Shown here: piece by piece, positions 44,485 to 53,706 of the stretch | How the letters are laid out: each line of letters begins with the position of its first letter | How positions within the stretch are numbered: the stretch's first letter is position 1 | Made by a program: the position numbers and the translations under genes | Notes under the pieces: model-generated | Databases searched by the model: none | Told to the model about the DNA's origin: nothing | The model's input: only the letters and a program-made list of their open reading frames with translations | Source: Actinacidiphila oryziradicis | GTDB taxonomy: Bacteria > Actinomycetota > Actinomycetes > Streptomycetales > Streptomycetaceae | DNA length: 64,000 bases | Assembly: GCF_005047355.1 (NCBI RefSeq) | Contig: NZ_SUMC01000004.1 | Location: forward strand, 62,001-126,000 | Direction of reading: 5' to 3'

Positions 44485-45342
44485 TCAGGAGGAGGCGGCC
44501 GGAGCGGCCGCTTCCTGCTCCTGCTCCACGCTGCGGTTCCACTCGCCCTTGGAGGCCTGCCAGCCGTCCTCGTCGTGACCGGCGCGCCAGTAGCCGGAAA
44601 TGGAGAGCCGCTCTCGCGGTACCCCGCGCTCTATCCGCAGCAAGCGGCGCAGCTCCTTCACGAAACCGGCCTCGCCGTGCACAAAGGCGTCCACGGTGCC
44701 GTCCGGGAATTCCAGCCCCGAGACTGTCCGCACCAGCGCCTCGCCGATCCGGCCGTCCCGCCGGTGGAGCCAGACGATCTCGGCGTCGGCGGCGTGCTCG
44801 ATCTTCTGCTCCTCGGCCTCGTCACCGACCTCGATGAAGGCATACGCCCGAGAGCCGGCCGGCAGCCGCTCCAGTGAGGCGGCGATCGCGGGCAGCGCGC
44901 TCTCGTCGCCGGCCAGCAGGTACCAGTCCGCGTCCTCGGCCGGCGCATACGCCCCGCCGGGGCCGCCGAACAGGACTTCATCGCCCGGTTGCACCCCGGC
45001 GGCCCACGGGCCGGCCAGGCCCTCGTCGCCGTGGTACACAAAATCCACCCACAGCTCGCGCGTCGTCTCGTCCCAGCGCCGCACCGTGTACGTACGGGTC
45101 CGGGGCCACTGGTCGCGCGGGATTTCGGCCCGTATCCGCTGGAGGTCGAACGGCTCCGGGTAGGCCACGCCCTCCAGCGGGAACTGCAGCTTGATGTAGT
45201 GGTCGGTGTACCGGCCCGCGGAGAAATTCGCCAGCCCCTCACCGCCCAGCACGACCCGGATCATATGCGGTGTCAGCCGCTCGACGCGCTGCACGCGTGC
45301 GCGGTGGAGCTGCGGCGGCTTCCGCGCCGGACGGTCTGCCAT
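44485..45342 (-). CDS. Siderophore-interacting protein (FAD-dependent ferric-siderophore reductase)
   Basis: A 285-residue cytoplasmic flavoreductase that frees iron from imported siderophores. The FAD-binding barrel (PHMIRVVLGGEGLANFSAGRYTDHYIKLQFP; RTRTYTVRRWD; WVDFVYHGDEGLAGPWA) is followed by the NAD(P)H domain with GYWRAGHDEDGWQASKGEWNRSVEQE, the W/R-rich end typical of SIPs. ATG 45342 follows GGAGGACCGTC. A perfect iron box at 45363-45380 makes repression by DmdR1/IdeR under iron excess likely. No siderophore transporter or synthesis genes lie beside it. Confidence 0.95.
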   Translation of the reverse strand: MADRPARKPPQLHRARVQRVERLTPHMIRVVLGGEGLANFSAGRYTDHYIKLQFPLEGVAYPEPFDLQRIRAEIPRDQWPRTRTYTVRRWDETTRELWVDFVYHGDEGLAGPWAAGVQPGDEVLFGGPGGAYAPAEDADWYLLAGDESALPAIAASLERLPAGSRAYAFIEVGDEAEEQKIEHAADAEIVWLHRRDGRIGEALVRTVSGLEFPDGTVDAFVHGEAGFVKELRRLLRIERGVPRERLSISGYWRAGHDEDGWQASKGEWNRSVEQEQEAAAPAASS

Positions 45343-45362
45343 GACGGTCCTCCAGAATTGTG

Positions 45363-45380
45363 AGTTAGGTAAGCCTAACT
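45363..45380. promoter_or_regulatory. Iron box (DmdR1/IdeR operator)
   Basis: AGTTAGG-N4-CCTAACT, a perfect inverted repeat matching the TTAGGTTAGSCTAACCTAA-type box of actinobacterial iron regulators. It stands 20 bases upstream of the siderophore-interacting protein start and overlaps the final codons of the upstream exonuclease gene. Confidence 0.9.
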
Positions 45381-46292
45381 CAAGGTGGTGAGCAGCCGTT
45401 GCAAAGATCCGCCCAAGCCCCACCGCTCCGCCAGTGCCTCCAGTACCTCGGGATCGTGCGGCTCGCGCGGCAGTTCAGGGTCGTACGACGGCAGCGGTAC
45501 GTCGCCGGCCACCCGGACCACCTTCGGGGCGACGGCGACGTAAGCGCGCGCCTCGTCCAGCCGCTTGCGTTGCGAGGGGGTGAGCTTCGACGCCGGGTCA
45601 CCGGCCGCGGCCATGATCCCGGCCAGGTCACCGTACGCGTCCAGCAGCTTCGCGGCCGTCTTCTCGCCGATGCCGGGCACCCCCGGCAGCCCGTCGCTGG
45701 GGTCGCCGCGCAGCAGTGCCAGATCCGCGTACCCCGAACCATCCACCCCGTACTTGCCCCGCAGCCAGGCGCCGTCCACGATGTCCAGGCTGCCCACACC
45801 CTTGAGCGGGTAGAGCACCCGCACCTCGCGTGCGTCGTCGACCAGTTGGAACAGGTCCCGGTCGCCCGTGACGATGTCCACCGGCCCGGCCGCCAGGCCG
45901 GCCAGGGTGCCGATCACATCGTCGGCCTCGTAGCCGGGCACGCCCACCCGGGCGATGCCGACCGCGTCGAGTACCGCCTCGATCACCGGCACCTGCGGCG
46001 AGAGGGTGTCCGGAACCTCCTCGATGTCCGATCCCTCAGAGATCTCCTCCGCCACCCGGTGCGCCTTGTAGGAGGGGATCAGGTCCACCCGCCACTGCGG
46101 GCGCCAGTCAGCGTCCATACACGCGACAAGATCGTCGGGGGAGTGGTCGGCCACCAGCCGGGAGATGAAGTCGAGCAGCCCGCGCACCGCGTTCACCGGA
46201 GTGCCGTCGGGCGCCCGCACCGAATCCGGCACGCCGAAGTACGCGCGGAAATAGAGGCTGGCCGTATCGAGAAGCATCAGACGTCGAGTCAC
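45375..46292 (-). CDS. 5'-3' exonuclease (FEN/XNI type)
   Basis: A 305-residue stand-alone flap-type exonuclease like the N-terminal domain of DNA polymerase I. It has the metal-binding acidic motifs LLDTASLYFRA, ACMDADWRPQWR, GYEADDVIGTLA, VDIVTGDRDLFQLV and LRGDPSDGLPGVPGIGEKTAAKLL, the last including the helix-hairpin-helix. It has no polymerase domain. The start is GTG 46292; an in-frame GTG at 46310 adds six residues. It probably removes flaps or RNA primers. The next gene's iron box overlaps its stop, so the two are not a simple operon. Confidence 0.94.
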   Translation of the reverse strand: MTRRLMLLDTASLYFRAYFGVPDSVRAPDGTPVNAVRGLLDFISRLVADHSPDDLVACMDADWRPQWRVDLIPSYKAHRVAEEISEGSDIEEVPDTLSPQVPVIEAVLDAVGIARVGVPGYEADDVIGTLAGLAAGPVDIVTGDRDLFQLVDDAREVRVLYPLKGVGSLDIVDGAWLRGKYGVDGSGYADLALLRGDPSDGLPGVPGIGEKTAAKLLDAYGDLAGIMAAAGDPASKLTPSQRKRLDEARAYVAVAPKVVRVAGDVPLPSYDPELPREPHDPEVLEALAERWGLGGSLQRLLTTLS

Positions 46293-46516
46293 AGCCCGAT
46301 CATGCCGCACCCCCGCTGCTCAAGGGGCCCATGTGGCTTCGGTCACGGTTCCGTTTGCACCGGACGATCGCGGGCAGCAGCCGCCCTCGGAGCGCGCCCG
46401 ACGGCAACCCGATGTCGCGGGAAGGCACCACAGGCATCCCCGGGCCGATCCCGGAGCGCTCCACGACCCGCCAGCGGGGGCGGCGGGTCGTCCTCAGTAC
46501 GACCCGAGAGGTTTAT

Positions 46517-47608
46517 GTGTCCAGGCTGCAAGCCGAGCATCTGTACAAGGTGTTCGGGCGACGACCCGAAGACGGAGTGCGCAGAATCAAGGAAGGCGCC
46601 GACCGTGACGAACTGCGCGAGGACGGTACGACGGCGGCGGTGATCGACGCCACCTTCGACGTGCGCGAGGGCGAGATCTTCGTCGTCATGGGACTGTCCG
46701 GGTCAGGGAAGTCCACCCTGCTGCGCACACTCAACGGACTACTGGCACCAACCGCCGGCCGGGTGCTCCTCGACGGCCAGGACCTGACGTCGCTGGACGC
46801 ACGCGAGCTGCGCCGGGTGCGCTCGCACGGCATCAGCATGGTCTTCCAGCACTTCGCGCTCTTCCCGCACCGCAGCGTGCTCGAGAACGCCGCCTACGGC
46901 CTTGAGGTGCAGGGCGTTTCCCGTGCCGAGCGCGAGCGCCGGGCCGCCGAGGCACTGGAGACCACCGGGCTCGGCGGCTGGCAGAAGTCGTGGCCCGACG
47001 AGCTCTCGGGCGGCATGCAGCAGCGTGTCGGCCTCGCCCGCGCGCTGGCCACCGACGCCGATGTGCTGCTCATGGACGAGTCCTTCAGCGCGCTCGACCC
47101 GCTGATCCGCCGTGACATGCAGGATCAGCTTCTCGAACTGCAGCAGGAGCTGCACAAGACCATCGTGTTCATCACACATGACCTGAACGAGGCCATGCGC
47201 CTCGGCGACCGCATCGCCGTCATGCACGACGGCCGGATCGTCCAGATCGGCACGGCCGAGGACATCCTCACGCAGCCGGCCAATGACTACGTGGCCCGCT
47301 TCGTCCAGGACGTCGACCGCGCACGGGTGCTCACCGCGAGGTCGATCATGGAGAAGCCGCACCGCCTCGACGCCGGGAACGGCGAGGGCGAGACCGTGTC
47401 CCCCGAGCTCCCCATCGCCGACCTGTGTACCGTCAGCGCCCATTCGCCCCACCCCGTCGCGGTGAAGGACGAGGCGGGGAAGCTGCTCGGAGTCGTATCG
47501 CAGTCCCGGCTGCTCGCCGCGCTCGGCGAGGACGCGCCCGGTGACGACGGGGGCAGCGGCGCCGTCGACCGGGGCGGCAACCCGAGCGAGGAGGCCCTCA
47601 GTGCCTAG
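46517..47608 (+). CDS. Glycine-betaine/proline ABC importer ATPase
   Basis: A 363-residue ATP-binding subunit of the OpuA/ProV type. It has Walker A GLSGSGKST, signature LSGGMQQRVGLARAL, Walker B DVLLMDESFSALDP and the switch histidine in FITHD. The C-terminal third (from about 270) contains CBS-like sequence, in family members an ionic-strength sensor. A ProV-specific N-terminal helix (RRIKEGADRDELREDGTT) is present. GTG 46517 follows GAGAGGTTTAT; longer starts run into upstream noise. It ends eight bases inside the next gene. Confidence 0.95.
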   Translation: MSRLQAEHLYKVFGRRPEDGVRRIKEGADRDELREDGTTAAVIDATFDVREGEIFVVMGLSGSGKSTLLRTLNGLLAPTAGRVLLDGQDLTSLDARELRRVRSHGISMVFQHFALFPHRSVLENAAYGLEVQGVSRAERERRAAEALETTGLGGWQKSWPDELSGGMQQRVGLARALATDADVLLMDESFSALDPLIRRDMQDQLLELQQELHKTIVFITHDLNEAMRLGDRIAVMHDGRIVQIGTAEDILTQPANDYVARFVQDVDRARVLTARSIMEKPHRLDAGNGEGETVSPELPIADLCTVSAHSPHPVAVKDEAGKLLGVVSQSRLLAALGEDAPGDDGGSGAVDRGGNPSEEALSA

Positions 47609-49403
47609 GCTCGGCATCGGCACGTGGGTGGAGCACGGCGTCAACTGGCTCCAGTCGCACCTCGGATGGCTCTTCGACTTCATCAACACCGTACTCACCG
47701 GGATGTACGACGCGGTCAACGCGTGTCTGGGCGCCCCCGGCCCGCTGCTGATGGCCGGCATCCTCACGGTGCTCGCCTGGTGGCTGCGCGGGCTGCTCGC
47801 CGCCGTACTCGCCTTCGCCGGATTCCTGGTGATCGACTCCGTCGGGCTGTGGGACCAGGCGATGGCCACGCTGTCGCTGGTGGTCGTCGCGAGTGTCATC
47901 ACGATCCTGGTGGCCGTTCCGCTGGGGGTCTGGGCTGCCCGAAGCGGCACCGTCAGCGCCACCCTGCGGCCGGTCCTGGACTTCATGCAGACGATGCCCG
48001 CCTTCGTCTACCTGATCCCCGGTGTGGTCTTCTTCAGCATCGGCATCACCCCCGGCCTCATCGCGACCATCATCTTCTCGATGCCGCCCGGTGTACGGAT
48101 GACGGAACTCGGCATCCGCCAGGTCGACCCCGAACTCGTGGAGGCCGCCGAGGCCTTCGGCACCAGCCCGCGTGACACCCTCTTCCGGGTGCAGTTCCCG
48201 CTGGCGCTGCCCACCGTCATGGCCGGCGTCAACCAGGTCATCATGCTGGCGCTGTCCATGGTGGTCATCGCCGGCATGGCGGGAGCCGCCGGGCTCGGCC
48301 AGTCCGTCTACTCCGCGGTCACCCAGGTCGACATCGGTCTCGGCTTCGAGAGCGGCCTCGCCGTCGTGATCCTCGCCATGTACCTGGACCGGATGACCGG
48401 CGCCCTCAACCAGCGGGTCTCCCCGCTCGGCCGCCGCGCCCTCGCCAAGGCCGCCGCCTCGCCGCGTGGGCCGGGGTTCCTGAACTACCGGCCCGGCACC
48501 GCCGTCACGGTCGTCGGCGTCATCGTCCTCGCGCTCGTCGCGAGCGGCCTGAACCTCACCTCCGGCGGTTCCCGGAGCAAGGTCTCCGGGGCCGACGACG
48601 TCGGACACGGCAAGCAGGTCAGCATCGGCTACTTCCCCTGGGACGAGGGCATCGCCGCTACGTACCTGTGGCAGAACGTCCTGGAGGACCGCGGCTACAA
48701 GCCCAAGCTGCAGCAGCTCGACCCGGGGCCGCTCTACACGGCCCTGGCCAACGGGCAGATGGACGTCCAGTTCGACGGCTGGCTGCCGACGACGCACAAG
48801 ACCTACTGGGACAAGTACGGCAAGGACCTCACCGACGTCGGGGCCTGGTACGGGCCGACATCACTCGAGCTCACGGTGCCGTCGTATGTGAAGGACGTCA
48901 ACTCCCTCGCGGACCTCAAGGGCAAGGCCTCGACCTTCAACGGCCGGATCATCGGCATCGAACCGAGCGCCGGAATGATGGGCACCCTCAACAACAAGGT
49001 TCTCGGGGCCTACGGCCTGAACGGCGAGTACAAGGTCGTCGCCTCCAGCACCGCGTCGATGCTCGCGGAACTGGACCGGTCCATCAAGAAGAAGGAGCCC
49101 GTCGTCGTCACCCTGTGGTCCCCGCACTGGGCCTACGGCAAGTACGACCTGAAGAAACTCAAGGACCCCAAGGGGGCCTGGGGCAAGGGAGACCAGATCC
49201 ACACGGTCGCCAAGAAGAACTTCGCCACGGACTTCCCGAAGTTCAACGGCTGGCTGAAGAACTTCCACCTCACGGAGAAGCAGCTCGCCTCCCTCGAACT
49301 GGAAATCCAGAAGGGTGGCAAGGGCAGCGAGAAGGAGTCCGCCCGCCGCTGGCTGGACGCCAACCCGGGCGTCGAGGCCAAGATGGCGCCCGTGGCCTCC
49401 TGA
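47601..49403 (+). CDS. Fused permease and substrate-binding protein of a glycine-betaine importer
   Basis: A 600-residue fusion of ProW-like membrane domain and OpuAC-like binding domain. Membrane helices fill about 30-300, with the EAA loop VEAAEAFGTSPRDTLFRVQFPLALP coupling to the ATPase. After a further membrane helix near 315 the extracellular binding domain (about 350-600) begins VSIGYFPWDEGIAATYLWQNVL and shows the choline/betaine-type segments FDGWLPTTHKTYWDKYG and WSPHWAYGKYDLKKLKD, with aromatic residues for a quaternary-amine box. Start GTG 47601 overlaps the ATPase stop; GAGGAGGCCCTCA precedes. It imports osmoprotectants. Confidence 0.94.
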   Translation: MPRLGIGTWVEHGVNWLQSHLGWLFDFINTVLTGMYDAVNACLGAPGPLLMAGILTVLAWWLRGLLAAVLAFAGFLVIDSVGLWDQAMATLSLVVVASVITILVAVPLGVWAARSGTVSATLRPVLDFMQTMPAFVYLIPGVVFFSIGITPGLIATIIFSMPPGVRMTELGIRQVDPELVEAAEAFGTSPRDTLFRVQFPLALPTVMAGVNQVIMLALSMVVIAGMAGAAGLGQSVYSAVTQVDIGLGFESGLAVVILAMYLDRMTGALNQRVSPLGRRALAKAAASPRGPGFLNYRPGTAVTVVGVIVLALVASGLNLTSGGSRSKVSGADDVGHGKQVSIGYFPWDEGIAATYLWQNVLEDRGYKPKLQQLDPGPLYTALANGQMDVQFDGWLPTTHKTYWDKYGKDLTDVGAWYGPTSLELTVPSYVKDVNSLADLKGKASTFNGRIIGIEPSAGMMGTLNNKVLGAYGLNGEYKVVASSTASMLAELDRSIKKKEPVVVTLWSPHWAYGKYDLKKLKDPKGAWGKGDQIHTVAKKNFATDFPKFNGWLKNFHLTEKQLASLELEIQKGGKGSEKESARRWLDANPGVEAKMAPVAS

Positions 49404-49518
49404 GCCCCGAGCGGACCCTTCCCCGTCTCCGTGTCCGAGGCGGTGCCGAGATCGGCGGCTTCAGCGACAGGGTCTTCACCATGGCCGACCCGCGGAGCAC
49501 CGGCCGTACGGTGGTGGG

Positions 49519-50250
49519 GTGACGAACCCCTCCGCCGTGTCGCGCGTGGTCTGCCTCGTGCCTTCGCTCACCGAGGCCGTGGCGGCCACCGCGCCCGGTC
49601 TGCTCGTCGGCGCCACCGACTGGTGCAGCCACCCGCCCGGCCTGGACGTGAAGCGGATCGGCGGCACCAAGAACCCCGACACCAAGGGCATCATCGCCCT
49701 CGCGCCGGACCTGGTGATCGCCAACGAGGAGGAGAACCGTGAGCCCGACCTCGCCGCCCTGCGGCAGGCCGGGCTCACGGTCATGGTTACCGAGGTTCGA
49801 TCTCTGGAGCAGGCCTTCGCCGAACTGCACCGCGTCCTGGTGCACGGCTGCGGGCTGCCCCGTCCCGGCTGGCTGGACGCGGCCGAGGCCGCCTGGCGGG
49901 ACGTACGGTCTCCAAGGCGCCGCCTGCGGGCAGTCGTGCCCATCTGGCGGCGGCCCTGGATGGTGCTGGGCCGCGACACCTTCGCGGGCGACCTGCTTGC
50001 CCGTCTCGGCATCGACAATGTGTACGCCCAGCACGCCGAGCGGTATCCGCGGGTCCCGCTCAAGGAGCTCAACGCCTCCCAGGCCGAGCTCGTCGTCCTG
50101 CCCGACGAGCCTTACCGCTTCACGGCCGAGGACGGCCCCGAGGCCTTTCCGGGCCTGCCTTCCGCGCTGGTCGGCGGCCGCCACCTGACGTGGTACGGCC
50201 CGTCGCTGGCGGAGGCGCCCGGCGCACTGGGCGCTGCGCTCGGCTGCTAG
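49519..50250 (+). CDS. Helical-backbone metal-receptor protein (BtuF-like), no signal peptide
   Basis: A 243-residue protein resembling the periplasmic binding proteins of cobalamin/ferric-siderophore importers (RVVCLVPSLTEAVAAT, GATDWCSHPPGLDVKRIGGTKNPD, APDLVIANEEENREPDLAAL, RLGIDNVYAQHAERYPRVPLKEL). It lacks any export signal or lipobox, so it should stay in the cytoplasm; such soluble family members are known in actinobacteria, but their ligand is not established. GTG 49519 has only a G-rich ribosome site. It lies 116 bases after the betaine importer and may be separately transcribed. Confidence 0.88.
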   Translation: MTNPSAVSRVVCLVPSLTEAVAATAPGLLVGATDWCSHPPGLDVKRIGGTKNPDTKGIIALAPDLVIANEEENREPDLAALRQAGLTVMVTEVRSLEQAFAELHRVLVHGCGLPRPGWLDAAEAAWRDVRSPRRRLRAVVPIWRRPWMVLGRDTFAGDLLARLGIDNVYAQHAERYPRVPLKELNASQAELVVLPDEPYRFTAEDGPEAFPGLPSALVGGRHLTWYGPSLAEAPGALGAALGC

Positions 50251-50482
50251 GGCGGGCCCGGCGGGGATGGGGCGGGGGGTGGGGGTCGCCTGCGGCGCTG
50301 TCCCCTCCCCGCCCCTTCCCGACTCCGTCCGATTTGCGGCTGGCGCCGCGTGGGGGGCTCCGCCCCGGACCCGCCTCCTACGCCCTGGCGGGCGTGGGAG
50401 GGACCCCCGGTCCCCAAACGCCGGACGGCTGGATTTTGCCCCCCCGTTGTGGGCACCCCGGTCAGGGCAGAGCCCCGCGCCG
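50251..50482. other. Repeat-containing gap between convergent genes
   Basis: Very GC-rich. It holds variants of common Streptomyces intergenic motifs: tgcggctggcgccgcgtggg near 50335 (cf. 40308) and caaacgccggacggctgg near 50416 (cf. 1417, 30562, 30668). No gene is seen. A transcription-stop role for both converging genes is plausible. Confidence 0.45.
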
Positions 50483-51478
50483 TCAGACGCCAGTGCCGCT
50501 CGTCGTGCCCGAAACCTTGATGCCCTTGGTGATCTCGTCCATGACGGACAGCTTCGGCGCCTTGGCGTTGATGTCGAAGCCGTAGCGGACCACGACGAGG
50601 TTGCTGGAGCTCGCGGGGGACGGGAAGACCACCGACTGGACGTAGCCGTCGTCGCCCAGCTTGGTCACGACCTGCCAGCGGACGAGGTAACCCTGCTGGC
50701 CGGCGACGGTGACCTTCTGCGACTTCAGCACCTTGTGGGAGGTGATGCCGCCGTACGTCGCCTTGCTGTAGGACTCCGCGGCGTTCTGCGAGATGTCCTG
50801 CTTGGCGGCACCCTCGGCCGTGGTCGCTGTGATCTTGACCGCTGCGGCGGGCACCGAGAACGCGCCGCCGCGAGAGCACTTCTGGGTCGCGTCGCCGGGG
50901 CAGGCGTAGGTGCCGATCTCCACATTGGCCAGGCCGTCCGTGGTCGTCTGGCCCGTCCAGCCGGCCGGGACGGGCAGGCTGATCCCGTCGAGGGCGTCCA
51001 CGGCGAAGCCGGGGTCCGTGGTCGACGGGGCGCTCGGCTGCGCGCTGGGGCCTCCGAAGCCGCCGCCCGATCCGCCGAGGCCGCCGTTGCCCCCCTCCTG
51101 GCCGGGGCCGAGGCCACCCGGGGCGGTGGCCGAGGCGGACGGACCGGGGTCGGCGGTGGTGCCGCTGCTGTTGCCGCTGTTGAGGGCGATCACGCCGCCG
51201 ACCACGCCGCCCACGACCACGAGGGCGGCGATGATGCCGATGGCGACCTTCCCACGCTGCCGTCCGGGCCCGCTGGACCCGCCGGCCACCACGTCGCCGG
51301 AATAGCCGGGATAGCCGGGGTAGTCGGGGTACCCGGCGCCGCCGGGGCCGGGTATCCCGGCCTGGGCGGTGCGGGTGTACTCGGTCCACTCGTTCCCGTC
51401 CCACCAGCGTTCCAGGGCCGGGCCGTTGCCTTCGTGCCCGGGCTCTGGATACCAGCCGGGCGGGGTCGCTGTCGTCAC
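50483..51478 (-). CDS. DUF2510 membrane-anchored protein of unknown function
   Basis: A protein of about 331 residues with an N-terminal DUF2510 motif (PPGWYPEPGH... ERWWDGNEWTEYTR), a Gly/Tyr/Pro-rich linker (YPDYPGYPGYSG), one membrane helix (VAIGIIAALVVVGGVVGGVIAL, about 80-101), a Gly/Pro/Ser-rich spacer and an exported domain (about 155-331) with one disulfide candidate pair (YACPGDATQKCSR). The exposed domain begins ISLPVPAGWTG and resembles small Streptomyces surface domains. Two GTG starts, 51487 and 51478; the latter has AAGGTG in front. The function is unknown. Confidence 0.82.
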   Translation of the reverse strand: MTTATPPGWYPEPGHEGNGPALERWWDGNEWTEYTRTAQAGIPGPGGAGYPDYPGYPGYSGDVVAGGSSGPGRQRGKVAIGIIAALVVVGGVVGGVIALNSGNSSGTTADPGPSASATAPGGLGPGQEGGNGGLGGSGGGFGGPSAQPSAPSTTDPGFAVDALDGISLPVPAGWTGQTTTDGLANVEIGTYACPGDATQKCSRGGAFSVPAAAVKITATTAEGAAKQDISQNAAESYSKATYGGITSHKVLKSQKVTVAGQQGYLVRWQVVTKLGDDGYVQSVVFPSPASSSNLVVVRYGFDINAKAPKLSVMDEITKGIKVSGTTSGTGV

Positions 51479-51527
51479 GCGCGTCACCTTAGGGCCAGAG
51501 GATGAGAATCCTGTGAATCGTTGGCTA

Positions 51528-52313
51528 TTAGAGCGGGGTCACGTAGGCACCCGCAATCCCTCCATCCACCAGGAATTGCGATCCGGTGATGAAGGAGGAG
51601 TCGTCGCTGGCAAGAAAGGCCACGGCCGCCGCGATCTCGTCCGCCTCGGCGAACCGCCCCAGCGGGATGTGCACCAGACGGCGGGCGGCCCGCTCGGGGT
51701 CCTTCGCGAAGAGTTCCTGGAGCAGCGGGGTGTTCACCGGCCCCGGGCACAGGGCGTTGACGCGGATACCCTCCCGCGCGAACTGCACACCCAGTTCACG
51801 TGACATCGCCAGGACCCCGCCCTTGGACGCGGTGTACGAGATCTGCGAGGTCGCGGCGCCCATGACGGCGACAAAACTCGCCGTGTTGATGATCGAGCCC
51901 CGGCCCTGGCGGCGCATATACGGAAGCGCCGCCTTGCAGCACAGGTAGACGGACGTCAGGTTCACGTCCTGGACCCGCTTCCAGGCCTCCAGGCCGGTGG
52001 TGAGGATCGAGTCGTCGTCCGGCGGGGAGATGCCGGCGTTGTTGAAGGCGATGTCGACTGAGCCGTAGGTGTCGTACGCGGCTTTGAAGAGCCCCTCCAC
52101 CTGCTCCGGGTCGGTCACATCGACCTTGACGAAGAGCCCGCCGACCTCATCGGCCGCGGCCTTGCCGGAGCTCTCGTCGATGTCGCCGCACACCACTCGC
52201 GCGCCCTCGGAGGCGAACCGGCGCGCGGTGGCGAGGCCGATCCCGCTGCCCGCCCCGGTGATCACCGCGGTGCGGCCCACCAGACGGCGGCACACTGCTG
52301 CTGTTTCGGTCAT
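51528..52313 (-). CDS. SDR-family dehydrogenase
   Basis: A 261-residue classical short-chain dehydrogenase. It has the NAD(P) motif TGAGSGIG near residue 20, NNAG near 92, the catalytic Ser in INTASF and YTASK (Tyr-x-x-x-Lys), and the C-terminal segment ITGSQFLVDGGI. An Asp after beta-2 (VVCGDIDES) favours NAD(H). It is the last gene of a three-gene operon with the aldehyde dehydrogenase (3 bases away) and the GlnA-like ligase. A likely job is to oxidise a gamma-glutamylated alcohol to the aldehyde; this is inferred from the neighbours. Confidence 0.92.
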   Translation of the reverse strand: MTETAAVCRRLVGRTAVITGAGSGIGLATARRFASEGARVVCGDIDESSGKAAADEVGGLFVKVDVTDPEQVEGLFKAAYDTYGSVDIAFNNAGISPPDDDSILTTGLEAWKRVQDVNLTSVYLCCKAALPYMRRQGRGSIINTASFVAVMGAATSQISYTASKGGVLAMSRELGVQFAREGIRVNALCPGPVNTPLLQELFAKDPERAARRLVHIPLGRFAEADEIAAAVAFLASDDSSFITGSQFLVDGGIAGAYVTPL

Positions 52314-52316
52314 GGA

Positions 52317-53696
52317 TCAGTCCTCCGTGCTGATGAATACGTTCTTGGTCTCGGTGAAGGCCGCGAGTGCGTCGGGGCCCAGTTCGCGGCCGAGCCCGGA
52401 CTGCTTGAAGCCGCCGAACGGCGTCCAGTACCGGACCGAGCTGTGCGAGTTCACCGACAGGTTCCCGGCCGCGGTGCCCCGGGCCAGCCGCAGGGCGCGG
52501 CCGATGTCACGGGTCCAGACCGAGCCTGCCAGGCCGTAGGGGGTGGCGTTGGCCAGCCGCAGGGCGTCGGCCTCGTCGGTGAAGGGAAGGACGACGGCGA
52601 CCGGGCCGAAGATCTCCTCGGTGGCGCTGCGGTCCGCCTCCCCGGTGGGGGCCAGGACGGTCGGCGGGTACCAGAAGCCCTTCCCGGCGGGAGCGGTGCC
52701 CCGGATGGCCACCGGGGCGGTTTCCGGGACGTAGGACCGTACCCGGCCCAGCTGTACGGCGGAGATCAGCGGGCCCATGGCGGTGTGCGGGTCGGCGGGG
52801 TCGCCGACGGTGACGGACCGCACGGCCGGTTCCAGGAGCTCCAGGAAGCGGTCGTAGACCTCGCGCTGCACCAGAAGGCGACTACGGGCGCAGCAGTCCT
52901 GGCCGGCGTTGTCCAGGAAGGACATGGGGGCGGTGGCCGCGGCTTTTTCGAGGTCGGCGTCGGCGAAGACGATGTTCGGGGACTTACCGCCGAGTTCCAG
53001 GGTGATCCGCTTGAGGCTGTCCGCGCACTTGGCCATGATCCGCTTGCCGACGGCCGTGGACCCGGTGAAGACGATCTTCGCGACGCCGGGGTGCTCCACG
53101 AGCGCCGCGCCCGCCACCGGCCCGGTGCCGGGCAGCACCTGGAAGAGGTCTTCGGGCAGCCCCGCCTCCAGGGCGAGCCGGGCCAGCCGGAGCGCGGTGA
53201 GCGGGGTGGTCTCGGCGGGCTTGAGAATCACCGCGTTGCCCGCCGCGAGGGCGGGCGCGATGCCCCAGGCGGCGATCGGCATGGGGAAGTTCCAGGGCGC
53301 GATGACGCCGACCACGCCGAGAGGTTCGAGGAAAGTGATGTCGATACCGCCGGGGACCGGGATCTGGCGGCCGCTGAGCCGCTCCACTCCTCCGGCCGCG
53401 TAGTCGAGCAGATCGCGGACATTGCCCGCCTCCCAGCGGGCGTTGCCGATGGTGTGGCCGGCTTCCTGGACCTCCAGCCGGGCCAGTTCCTCGATGTTGC
53501 CGTCGACGACGGCCGCGAAGCGGCGCAGCAGCCGGGCCCGGTCGGCGGGGGCCAGGGCCGCCCACCCCGTCTGGGCCCGCGCGGCCCGCACCACGGCCGC
53601 GTCGACATCGTGCGGCCGCGCCGCGGGCACAGTGGCGACCACCTCTTCGGTGGCCGGATTCAGCACTTCCAGGCTCAGCACTTCCACGTCGGGCAC
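52317..53696 (-). CDS. Aldehyde dehydrogenase
   Basis: A 459-residue NAD(P)-dependent aldehyde dehydrogenase. The cofactor segment VIAPWNFPMPIAAWGIAPALAAGNAVILKPAE, the general-base Glu in LELGGKSPN and the nucleophilic Cys in DNAGQDCCARSR are present, as is PFGGFKQSGLGRE at the end. GTG 53696 is 10 bases after the GlnA-like stop. The likely substrate is the aldehyde derived from a gamma-glutamylated amine, giving an acid that the divergent gamma-glutamyl hydrolase then cleaves. Confidence 0.94.
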   Translation of the reverse strand: MPDVEVLSLEVLNPATEEVVATVPAARPHDVDAAVVRAARAQTGWAALAPADRARLLRRFAAVVDGNIEELARLEVQEAGHTIGNARWEAGNVRDLLDYAAGGVERLSGRQIPVPGGIDITFLEPLGVVGVIAPWNFPMPIAAWGIAPALAAGNAVILKPAETTPLTALRLARLALEAGLPEDLFQVLPGTGPVAGAALVEHPGVAKIVFTGSTAVGKRIMAKCADSLKRITLELGGKSPNIVFADADLEKAAATAPMSFLDNAGQDCCARSRLLVQREVYDRFLELLEPAVRSVTVGDPADPHTAMGPLISAVQLGRVRSYVPETAPVAIRGTAPAGKGFWYPPTVLAPTGEADRSATEEIFGPVAVVLPFTDEADALRLANATPYGLAGSVWTRDIGRALRLARGTAAGNLSVNSHSSVRYWTPFGGFKQSGLGRELGPDALAAFTETKNVFISTED

Positions 53697-53706
53697 GGAC
53701 AGTTCC

